Part shown: positions 52,496 to 61,030 of the stretch, piece by piece
Layout: each line of letters opens with the position of its first letter
How positions within the stretch are numbered: the stretch's first letter is position 1
Source of the DNA: Rhodoblastus sp963703385
Lineage (GTDB): Bacteria > Pseudomonadota > Alphaproteobacteria > Rhizobiales > Beijerinckiaceae
Direction: 5' to 3'
NCBI GenBank assembly: GCA_963703385.1
Contig: OY969816.1
Location: 620,001 to 684,000, forward strand
Length of the DNA: 64,000 nucleotides
The notes under the pieces: model-generated
What the model was told of the DNA's origin: nothing
Seen by the model: the letters and a program-made list of their open reading frames with translations, nothing else
Databases searched by the model: none
Program-made: the position numbers and the translations under genes

Positions 52496-52776
52496 AATCC
52501 GAGCATCCGCTTTTCGAGCAGGTTGGCGAGCAGGCCGCGCACGTCGCGTTCGATCATCGCGCGATCCGCGCCATATTTCGTGGCGAGATCGTCGACGATC
52601 GACGAAAAGGCGGCGACGCCGTCGCAACGCTGCAGAATGTCCACGCTGATGGCGTTGAGGCGCAGGTAGCGCTCCGGCGCCAGCAGCACCCAGGTCTTGC
52701 GCGCGAGGTCGTTCTTGAGCTTGACCCCGCGCAGCAGATGCGGCCGCGACTCATCGGTCAGTTGTTCACTCGTCAA
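52492..52776 (-). CDS. pqqD: PQQ biosynthesis chaperone PqqD
   Basis: PqqD (94 residues) binds the PqqA peptide and presents it to PqqE. The sequence carries the family core KLKNDLARKTWVLLAPERYL, LRLNAISVDILQRCDGV and RDVRGLLANLLEKRML. The start is a TTG at 52776 overlapping the pqqB stop (TTGA), with GGAGG seven bases upstream; the frame runs further upstream only inside pqqB. The stop overlaps the pqqE start (ATGA). Such small overlaps show a coupled pqqB-pqqD-pqqE unit with pqqC missing from its usual place between them. Confidence 0.93.
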   Translation of the reverse strand: MTSEQLTDESRPHLLRGVKLKNDLARKTWVLLAPERYLRLNAISVDILQRCDGVAAFSSIVDDLATKYGADRAMIERDVRGLLANLLEKRMLGL

Positions 52777-53693
52777 CGCCGCGCCTCCGGAAAATCGATG
52801 CGCATGCCGTCGAAGCCGATCTCCCAGCCGGCGGCCTCGGCCTGCGCGCGCTCCGGCAAATCGTGGCGGAGCGCCGGATTGGAATTGTTGATGTGGACGA
52901 AAACCCGCCGCTTGATGGCGAGCGGGGCGAGCGAAGCGATGGTTCCCCTCTCGCCGTTCATCGCCATATGGCCCATGCGCCAGGCTGTCTTGTTGAGCAA
53001 TCCGAGACGGATCATCTCGTCGTCCTCGAAGGTCGTGCCGTCGAAGAAAACCAGCTCCGCGCCGTAAAGCCGGTTGCGCAGGGCGTCGGTCATGCGGGCG
53101 ACGGAGGGCATGTAATAGAAGCGCCGGTCGCCCTGGCGGATCTCGACGCCGACCGTGTTTTCGCCTTCCGCGCCGAACTCGATCTGCGCTTCGTCGGGCG
53201 ATTCGAGATAGAGCGGGATTTTTCCCGGCGTGACGAAAGGCGTGAGGGTGAAGCCGAAGCGAGTGTCGATGACCTGCTCGAGTTCGACCGTTTCGCGCTT
53301 GACGACTTGCGCGTTGAGCACGCCGAACACGCCGCCCGTGGTATTGGCCATGACGCTCCCGGTCGCCCAGAGCGTAAAAGGCTGAACCTCGCGCATCACC
53401 AGCAGGCCGGCGATATTGTCCACGTCGCCGTTGGGCGCGAACACCGCCTTGATCGGCGAATGGCGCGGCGCGATTCTGGGATGAAGCTCGGGATTGGCGA
53501 TGATCTGCTGGCGCAGGTCGGGGGTTGCGGAGAGCAGGACCCAATTGTCGCCATCGGCGCTGACGGCGACGCTGGCCTGCGTCCTGTGCGCGATGCGTCC
53601 GTCTCGCGCATAGGCGAGGCGGCAGTTTTCGCAAAGACAGTTCCATTGCGGGACGCCGCCGCCGGCTCCGGCTCCAAGCACAAGAAATCGCAC
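52773..53693 (-). CDS. pqqB: PqqB (metallo-beta-lactamase fold)
   Basis: PqqB (306 residues) is a metallo-beta-lactamase-fold enzyme of PQQ biosynthesis, thought to hydroxylate the PqqA-derived tyrosine. It opens with FLVLGAGAGGGVPQWNCLCE, has the IAPRHSPIKAVFAPNGDVDN segment, the IEFGAEGENTVGVEIRQGDR strand and the metal region ELVFFDGTTFEDDEMIRLG with MGHMAMNGERG. The start is a standard ATG. pqqA lies 277 bases upstream in the same direction. Confidence 0.93.
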   Translation of the reverse strand: MRFLVLGAGAGGGVPQWNCLCENCRLAYARDGRIAHRTQASVAVSADGDNWVLLSATPDLRQQIIANPELHPRIAPRHSPIKAVFAPNGDVDNIAGLLVMREVQPFTLWATGSVMANTTGGVFGVLNAQVVKRETVELEQVIDTRFGFTLTPFVTPGKIPLYLESPDEAQIEFGAEGENTVGVEIRQGDRRFYYMPSVARMTDALRNRLYGAELVFFDGTTFEDDEMIRLGLLNKTAWRMGHMAMNGERGTIASLAPLAIKRRVFVHINNSNPALRHDLPERAQAEAAGWEIGFDGMRIDFPEARR

Positions 53694-53970
53694 TTAAACG
53701 ACCCCATTCCCGCCATCGCCCGTTTTCGCGGGGCGAGGCGCATTTACCCATCATATCCCGGCCTCGCCGGCGCCTGCGCCGAGCGCGGAAAAACACTGGA
53801 GCAATCTTACTTTCTAGACGATCTTGCTCTTGCGCGGGTCAGGCCGCCGCGAGAAAATCGTCAGAAATTTGTGACGGCGGCGCCGCTCGCGCGCCTCCGA
53901 CCAAACACGTCAACCCCATCGGCCGCGAGAGCGTCCGACAGGGCGAAATTCGGTCGGGAAAATCAGGCGA

Positions 53971-54057
53971 TCAGATTTCGGCCGACATATAGCTGGTGAC
54001 TTCCATTCCCACGCAGATTTCGCACGCTTCAGGCGCCGTCCAGATCACTTCCGTCAT
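53971..54057 (-). CDS. pqqA: Precursor peptide PqqA
   Basis: A 28-residue peptide that is the backbone of PQQ: MTEVIWTAPEACEICVGM followed by EVTSYMSAEI. The cross-linked Glu and Tyr are in EVTSY, the invariant E-x-x-x-Y pattern. It is too short for ordinary gene callers. GGAGGAAATC lies immediately upstream of the ATG. It lies 277 bases upstream of pqqB, and divergent from the aldehyde dehydrogenase gene. Identification is certain from the motif, size and neighbours. Confidence 0.96.
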   Translation of the reverse strand: MTEVIWTAPEACEICVGMEVTSYMSAEI

Positions 54058-54608
54058 GATTTCCTCCGTTCGAGTTTCTTGCGGGCCGACGCATCAGGGG
54101 AGAAGATCCGTCGGCCCGCGGTTTGGATTGTCGTGAAAACATCCTCTTCCAAGATAGGGCGCCTATCTGCTGCGTCCACGGCGCCAAAGTAGGAGCGTCC
54201 TTAAATTCCGCTCAATATTGTTGCAACGCAGCATTCTGTTTGCAATGCAAGATTTGGCGCGTTTTGTTTCCGCCGCGCTCAGGGTCAATCCCACTAAAGA
54301 GCAGTATCAATTTGCCGGGGGCGTCCTAATGTGCGTCGGTCGAAAGCGGCGGATCGGCGGCTTCGAGCGTGTCCTGGGGAGGTCATGCAGAATTCCCAAT
54401 CGTACCGCGCGGCGGCGTTCTCGCTTGGGCTGATCCACGCCCGAAGCAGCCGACTCGCCGTGCGAGCGGAAACAGGACGGTCGCGAGAAAATCCGACGAA
54501 ATCCTGAACGTTCCGGCGCCGGGCCGCCCGCATCCAACGCGGGAGGCGGGTCGCCCCGGACCGTTTGCGATAAGCGCCCGCGAGGCGCGGGATCATGGAG
54601 GAAGGTCT
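54058..54608. other. Divergent promoter region of pqqA and aldehyde dehydrogenase
   Basis: About 550 bases without a gene. It should hold the promoters of the pqq-xox operon (leftward) and of the aldehyde dehydrogenase operon (rightward). I checked for a good sigma54 site upstream of the dehydrogenase and found only a poor match near 54255. Frames here are shadow frames. Confidence 0.55.
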
Positions 54609-56129
<1,521 letters not shown>

Positions 56130-56156
56130 GAACCGGGTTCACTCGCTTGCAAGATT

Positions 56157-56196
56157 CGCGCGGCGCCCCAAAGCGCCGCGCGACTTTTTTTTTCCA
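56157..56196 (+). terminator. Intrinsic terminator of the aldehyde dehydrogenase gene
   Basis: Stem GCGCGGCGC / GCGCCGCGC with a short CCCAAA loop and a run of nine T, about 30 bases after the dehydrogenase stop. The DUF779 gene lies just beyond it, so its expression may need read-through or its own start. Confidence 0.88.
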
Positions 56197-56250
56197 AGCG
56201 CAAATGTTACAGGCCAAAACGTCGAAAGAAGCGCGAGAATGGAGGGAAAC

Positions 56251-56637
56251 ATGCCGGCGCCCGCGCGTGTCGAAGCCACAGCGACAACTGTGGAGTGGAT
56301 CGCCCGCCTGCAGGCCAAGCACGGGCCTCTGGCCTTTTATCAATCGAGCGGCTGCTGCGAAGGTTCCGCGCCTCTGTGCTACGCCAAGGCGGAACTGCGG
56401 GTCGGCCCGCACGACGTGCTGCTCGGCGAGATCGGCGGCTGTCCCTTCTATATCCGCGAAAACCAGTTCGAATATTGGCGTCACACCCAGTTGATCATCG
56501 ATGTGGTCAAGGGCGGCGGCGAGGGCTTTTCCCTCGAAGGCCCGGAGGGGATCAGTTTCCTGACCCGCTCGCGCGTCTTCACCGACGAGGAAGTCGGGGA
56601 GCTGGCGGCGCTCGGCGAACCGCCAAGGGCGGCGTGA
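56251..56637 (+). CDS. DUF779 protein
   Basis: A 128-residue protein of the DUF779 family, which is found next to aldehyde dehydrogenases. The marks are LAFYQSSGCCEGSAPLCYAK with three cysteines, GEIGGCPFYIRENQFEYWRH and the ending GEGFSLEGPEGISFLTRSRV. The cysteines may bind a metal. It probably assists the aldehyde dehydrogenase, but this is guilt by association. The start at 56251 has GGAGGG upstream; a start at 56239 is in frame but less likely. Confidence 0.9.
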   Translation: MPAPARVEATATTVEWIARLQAKHGPLAFYQSSGCCEGSAPLCYAKAELRVGPHDVLLGEIGGCPFYIRENQFEYWRHTQLIIDVVKGGGEGFSLEGPEGISFLTRSRVFTDEEVGELAALGEPPRAA

Positions 56638-56699
56638 CGGGAAAACTCTCTCCCGCTTTGGCGGGGAGACATCATCGGCCCAAGACGTTCCGCAACCCC

Positions 56700-57584
56700 T
56701 CACGCGCGCATTGCCGCAGCCGGCGCGAATGGCCCGTCATCGTCCGACAGCGGCACGGGAGCGTAATGGCTGAATTCCATTGAATGCTGCGCACGGCCTT
56801 GGGTGAAAGAGCGTAGCGCGTTCGCATAACCGAGCAGGTTGGCGAAGGGCGCCGTCGCCTCGATGACGACGGTGTCGCCGCGCATGTCGCGGTCGAGAAT
56901 TTGGCCGCGACGCGAGGTCAAATCGCCGATGACCGAACCCGCAAAATCTTCCGGCGTCACGACCTCGACCTTGACGATCGGCTCAAGCAGGACGCAGCCA
57001 CCCTTGCGCAGCGCTTCGCGGGTCGCCGCGCGCGCAGCGCTTTCGAAGGCGAGGACGGAAGAATCGCCGTCGCGAAAGGCGCCGTCGATCAACACGGCCT
57101 TGAGATCGACCACGGGGAAGCCGGCGACGACGCCAGACTCGGCTGCGCTCTGAAATCCCTCGGCGACGGCTTGAACAAAAACCTCGGGCAAGGCGCCTTC
57201 GGGAACTCTGGAGACCAAGACATTTCCCGCGCCGATTTCATTCGGCTCGAAGCTCATTTTCGCGCGTGCGAACTGGCTGGCCCCGTCGGTTTGTTTCTTA
57301 TGCGTATAATCGACATCGACCTTCCTGGAAAGTTTTTCGCGATAGGCCGCGCGAACAGAGACGATGTCGAAGGCGACATGGTCGTCATGGATCAAAATCC
57401 CGATCTTATCGTCGAGATGAAGCTCGCTGCAGCCTTTGAGGATCGTCGCGCCCGATTTCGGATCGACCGCAACGCCGAACGATGGGTCTTCCGCTGTCAG
57501 CCTGGTCAAGGCGAACGCAAGCTTTTTGGCGTCGGCCGCCGACTTCGGTTCGACGGCGACTTCGAGGAGAAATGGATTAGGCAT
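56700..57584 (-). CDS. Elongation factor G-like protein made only of domains III-V
   Basis: A 294-residue protein that corresponds to the last three domains of EF-G and lacks the GTPase domain and domain II. The start matches the domain III boundary: PNPFLLEVAVEPKSAADAKK. Domain III/IV segments are DPKSGATILKGCSELHLDDK and VRAAYREKLSRKVDVDYTHK, domain IV has PNEIGAGNVLVSRVPEGAL and FPVVDLKAVLIDGAFRDGDS, and domain V the SVIGDLTSRRGQILDRDMRG ribosome-facing loop with ATAPFANLLGYANALRSFTQGRA. No further EF-G sequence lies upstream on the minus strand. It might act on ribosomes without GTP hydrolysis or be a decaying copy; which is unknown. Confidence 0.85.
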   Translation of the reverse strand: MPNPFLLEVAVEPKSAADAKKLAFALTRLTAEDPSFGVAVDPKSGATILKGCSELHLDDKIGILIHDDHVAFDIVSVRAAYREKLSRKVDVDYTHKKQTDGASQFARAKMSFEPNEIGAGNVLVSRVPEGALPEVFVQAVAEGFQSAAESGVVAGFPVVDLKAVLIDGAFRDGDSSVLAFESAARAATREALRKGGCVLLEPIVKVEVVTPEDFAGSVIGDLTSRRGQILDRDMRGDTVVIEATAPFANLLGYANALRSFTQGRAQHSMEFSHYAPVPLSDDDGPFAPAAAMRA

Positions 57585-57796
57585 GAATCATAGCTTTTTG
57601 AGAAACGCGATCAGCATCGCGGGAAACGGCACGGTGACCCGCCGTCGTTTTGCGAATGGACGGCCGGCCCCATCGTGGATTTCAATTATCGCACGATTTG
57701 AGGTTTTCCGCTAAGCGACGAACTGGCGCTTGGAAGCGTCGGGCTATTCCAAACAAAGGTGGCGCATTCTTGCGGCAGTTTCCTACGAAGCATCCT

Positions 57797-57824
57797 CCCC
57801 GGGCTCGACCCGGGGATTTTTTTT
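57797..57824 (+). terminator. Strong intrinsic terminator in the dehydrogenase leader
   Basis: Perfect stem CCCCGGG / CCCGGGG with CTCGA loop, then A and eight T residues, in the plus orientation, ending 48 bases before the glutamate-family dehydrogenase start. No plus-strand gene ends upstream (DUF779 stops 1160 bases earlier and the intervening gene is on the minus strand), so this may be a leader attenuator or end an unknown short transcript. Confidence 0.85.
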
Positions 57825-57871
57825 GGCCATGTTACGGCGGCGGGGGATTAGTCCAAGGGGAGGAAAGGGAT

Positions 57872-59170
57872 TTGGCGGAGAATCGCGCAGCGGCCTTTCA
57901 TGTCGGCCTTTCCTATGTCCGGCCCGATCCGGCCGGCCCCTGGGGAACTTTTCTCGAACAGATCGAGCGGGTGACGCCGCATCTCGGCGAACTGGCCGAT
58001 CTAGCGGAAACCATGCGCCGCCCGAAACGGACGCTGATCGTCGATGTGCCGATCGAGATGGACGACGGCTCGATCGGCCATTTCGAAGGTTTCAGGGTCC
58101 AGCACAACCTGTCGCGCGGCCCCGGCAAGGGCGGAGTGCGCTTTCATCCCGGGGTCACGCTTGAAGAAGTCATGGCGCTGGCGGGCTGGATGACGGTCAA
58201 GAACGCGGCGGTCAACCTGCCCTTCGGCGGCGCCAAGGGCGGCGTGCGGCTCGACCCGAAAAAGCTGTCGAAAAAGGAAATCGAACGCGTCACCCGGCGC
58301 TACACCAGCGAGATCGGCGGCATCATCGGGCCGCAGCAGGACATTCCGGCGCCGGACGTCAATACCGACGCCCAGATCATGGCCTGGATGATGGACACCT
58401 ACGCCATGAACACCGGGCTCGCCAGCACCGGCGTCGTCACCGGCAAGCCGGTCAATCTCGGCGGCTCGCTCGGCCGGGCTTCGGCGACCGGGCGCGGCGT
58501 CTTCGTGATCGGCTGCGACGCCCTGCGGCGCCTCGACATGCCGCTTGAGGGCGCGCGAATCGCCATCCAGGGCTTCGGCAATGTCGGCGCCTCAGCGGCC
58601 GCGCTTTTCGCGGAAGCCGGCGCGAAAATCGTCGCGGTCCAGGATTCGCGCGGCGCCGTCGCCAAAGCCTCCGGTCTGGCGGTCGACGAGCTCGTCGCCC
58701 ACGCCCGAAGCGGCTGCGGGGTCGCGGGTTTTTCCGGCGCGGAAACCATCGACCGCGAGGCGTTCTGGGGCGTCGCCTGCGAGGTGCTGGTTCCGGCGGC
58801 GCTGGAAGGCCAGTTGACGGCGGCGCGCGCCGAAAGGATCACGGCGCGGCTGGTGCTCGAAGGCGCCAATGGCCCGACCTTGCCCGACGCCGACGATATT
58901 CTCGCGGAACGCGGAATCACCGTCGTCCCCGATGTCATCTGCAACGCCGGCGGCGTGACGGTCAGCTATTTCGAATGGGTGCAGGATTTCGCCAGCTATT
59001 TCTGGACGGAGGACGAAATCAACGACCGCCTCGCCAAAATCCTGCGCGGCGCCTTGCGCCACATCTGGGAAACCGCCGAACGCCGCAAGGTCTCGCTGCG
59101 CACGGCCGCCTTCATCGTCGCCTGCGACCGCGTGCTGACCGCCCACAAGGAGCGCGGGCTTTACCCGTAG
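57872..59170 (+). CDS. Glu/Leu/Phe/Val dehydrogenase
   Basis: A 432-residue amino acid dehydrogenase of the glutamate dehydrogenase superfamily, which interconverts an amino acid and the 2-oxo acid plus ammonia with NAD(P). The glycine-rich substrate motif GPGKGGVRFHPGVTLEEVMA, catalytic Lys in NLPFGGAKGGVRLDPKKL, Asp in GPQQDIPAPDVNTDAQIM, NAD-binding fold ARIAIQGFGNVGASAAALFA and the ending VTVSYFEWVQDFASYFW fit. The start is taken as the TTG at 57872 with GGAGGAAAGG upstream; the longer frame to 57650 is not conserved. Most similar in pattern to NAD-linked glutamate dehydrogenases. Confidence 0.93.
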   Translation: MAENRAAAFHVGLSYVRPDPAGPWGTFLEQIERVTPHLGELADLAETMRRPKRTLIVDVPIEMDDGSIGHFEGFRVQHNLSRGPGKGGVRFHPGVTLEEVMALAGWMTVKNAAVNLPFGGAKGGVRLDPKKLSKKEIERVTRRYTSEIGGIIGPQQDIPAPDVNTDAQIMAWMMDTYAMNTGLASTGVVTGKPVNLGGSLGRASATGRGVFVIGCDALRRLDMPLEGARIAIQGFGNVGASAAALFAEAGAKIVAVQDSRGAVAKASGLAVDELVAHARSGCGVAGFSGAETIDREAFWGVACEVLVPAALEGQLTAARAERITARLVLEGANGPTLPDADDILAERGITVVPDVICNAGGVTVSYFEWVQDFASYFWTEDEINDRLAKILRGALRHIWETAERRKVSLRTAAFIVACDRVLTAHKERGLYP

Positions 59171-59211
59171 CAGGCGCCCGCCAATATGGAAAACCGGCGG
59201 GCGCCCTGCAC

Positions 59212-60990
59212 TCAGAACGCCGCGTCTTCAAACGCCATCATGGTCTTCGCCCCAGAAGTGATCGCCTGGAGCAGGGCGCTGGTCTGGGGCAGCAGGCGCT
59301 GCATGAAGAACCGCGCCGTGCCGATCTTGGCGCGGTAAAAGCCGTCCTGCTCGGCCTTGGCCAAAGAGTCCTCGGCCATTTTGGCCCAGAGATAAGCCAT
59401 CACGGTCAGGCCGAACAGGCGGAGATAATCGCTTGCCGCCGCGCCGGCCTCGTCGGGCCGGGCCATGCCCTTCTGGGCGACGAAGGTCGTCGCCTGTTGC
59501 AGGCGGACAAAAGCTTTTTCCAGCGGCAGGATGAATTCGGCGAGCGCCGGATCGGCCTTTTTGGCGGCGACATGGTCCGAGATCGGATGGAAGACGGCGC
59601 GCAGGAACCGCCCGGCATGGGCCGGCATCTTGCGGCCGACGAGATCGAGCGCCTGGATGCCGTTGGCGCCCTCATAGATCTGGGCGATGCGGCAGTCGCG
59701 CACGAACTGCTCCATGCCGTTCTCGCGGATATAGCCGTGGCCGCCGAAAACCTGCACCCCGAGATTGGTCGCCTCGAAGCCGAGGTCGGTCATCAGCGCC
59801 TTCACCACCGGGGTGACCACGGCGATGAAATCTTCCGCTTTTCCGCGCTCGGCGGGGTCGGGGTGATGCTTGGCCAGGTCGAGGCTTTTCGCCGCCCAGA
59901 CCGCCAGAGCCCGCGAGCCCTCGATGTAAGCGCGCTGGGTCAGCAGCATGCGGCGGATGTCGGGATGGACGAGCAACGGATCGGCCGGCTTGTCGGGATA
60001 TTTCGGCCCTGACAGCGATCGGCCCTGCAGGCGCTCGCGGGCATAGGTCGTCGCGCCCTGATAGGAGGCCTCGGCGAGGCCGAGGCCCTGGACGCCGACG
60101 GCGAGGCGCTCGGCGTTCATCATCGCGAACATGGCCTGCATGCCCTTGTGGGGCGCGCCGATCAGCCAGCCCTGGGCGCCGTCGAAATTCATGACGCAGG
60201 TGGCGGACGCCTTGATCCCCATCTTGTGCTCGATCGAGCCGCAGGCGACGCCATTGCGAGGACCGAGCGTCCCGTCGGGCTTGACCAGGAATTTCGGCGC
60301 GAGGAACAGGCTGATGCCCTTCACCCCCTTGGGCGCGTCGGGCAGTTTGGCCAGCACCAGATGGACGATGTTCTCGGTGAGGTCATGCTCGCCGGCCGAG
60401 ATGAAGATTTTCGTGCCGGTGATGTTGTAGGAGCCGTCGCCATTGGGAGCCGCGCGGGTGCGCATCAGGCCGAGGTCGGTGCCGCAATGGGGCTCGGTCA
60501 GGCACATGGTGCCGGACCAGGTCCCGTCCACCAGTTTCGGCAGGTAGGTTTCCTTCAGCTCGTCCGAGCCATAGGTGTGGACCGAGACATAGGCGCCGTG
60601 CGACAGGCCGGGATACATGCCGAAGGACAGGTTGGAGGCGCAGATCATCTCCTCGACCAGCGTATTGACCGCCGCCGGCAGACCCTGACCGCCATAAGCG
60701 GGATCGCAGGCGATTCCGGTCCAGCCGCCCTCGCGGAAAGTGTCATAGGCTTGCCTGAAACCCTTCGGCGTGCGGACCACGCCGTTTTCGAAAGCGCAGC
60801 CTTCCTCGTCGCCGGAGCGGTTGAGCGGCTGCAACACTTCCTCGCAGATCTTGGCGGCTTCCTCGAGCACGGCGTCGATGGTGTCGCGGGAAAAATCCTC
60901 GAAGCCCGGCAGCGACGTGAGGTCGTCGCCGCCGAGAAGCTCGAACAGCACATAGCGCATGTCGCGCAGGGGAGCCTTATAGGCGGGCAT
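59212..60990 (-). CDS. Acyl-CoA dehydrogenase
   Basis: A 592-residue FAD-dependent acyl-CoA dehydrogenase of the long, C-terminally extended type. It has the family segments YLPKLVDGTWSGTMCLTEPH, GTDLGLMRTRAAP, then GGHGYIRENGMEQFVRDCRI near the catalytic region and ALDLVGRKMPAHAGRFL. It oxidises an acyl-CoA to the enoyl-CoA and passes electrons to an ETF. It lies next to the enoyl-CoA hydratase/hydroxyacyl-CoA dehydrogenase and thiolase genes and shares their direction (40 bases apart), so it belongs to a beta-oxidation operon. Confidence 0.93.
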   Translation of the reverse strand: MPAYKAPLRDMRYVLFELLGGDDLTSLPGFEDFSRDTIDAVLEEAAKICEEVLQPLNRSGDEEGCAFENGVVRTPKGFRQAYDTFREGGWTGIACDPAYGGQGLPAAVNTLVEEMICASNLSFGMYPGLSHGAYVSVHTYGSDELKETYLPKLVDGTWSGTMCLTEPHCGTDLGLMRTRAAPNGDGSYNITGTKIFISAGEHDLTENIVHLVLAKLPDAPKGVKGISLFLAPKFLVKPDGTLGPRNGVACGSIEHKMGIKASATCVMNFDGAQGWLIGAPHKGMQAMFAMMNAERLAVGVQGLGLAEASYQGATTYARERLQGRSLSGPKYPDKPADPLLVHPDIRRMLLTQRAYIEGSRALAVWAAKSLDLAKHHPDPAERGKAEDFIAVVTPVVKALMTDLGFEATNLGVQVFGGHGYIRENGMEQFVRDCRIAQIYEGANGIQALDLVGRKMPAHAGRFLRAVFHPISDHVAAKKADPALAEFILPLEKAFVRLQQATTFVAQKGMARPDEAGAAASDYLRLFGLTVMAYLWAKMAEDSLAKAEQDGFYRAKIGTARFFMQRLLPQTSALLQAITSGAKTMMAFEDAAF

Positions 60991-61030
60991 GGAGGTTTCT
61001 CCTCTCCTTTTTGCGAATCCGTTGGGCGGT

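Noticed and set aside
54245..54275. Sigma54 promoter before the aldehyde dehydrogenase gene
   Set aside because: A TGGCGC half-site exists but the -12 TTGC element is not present at the correct spacing.
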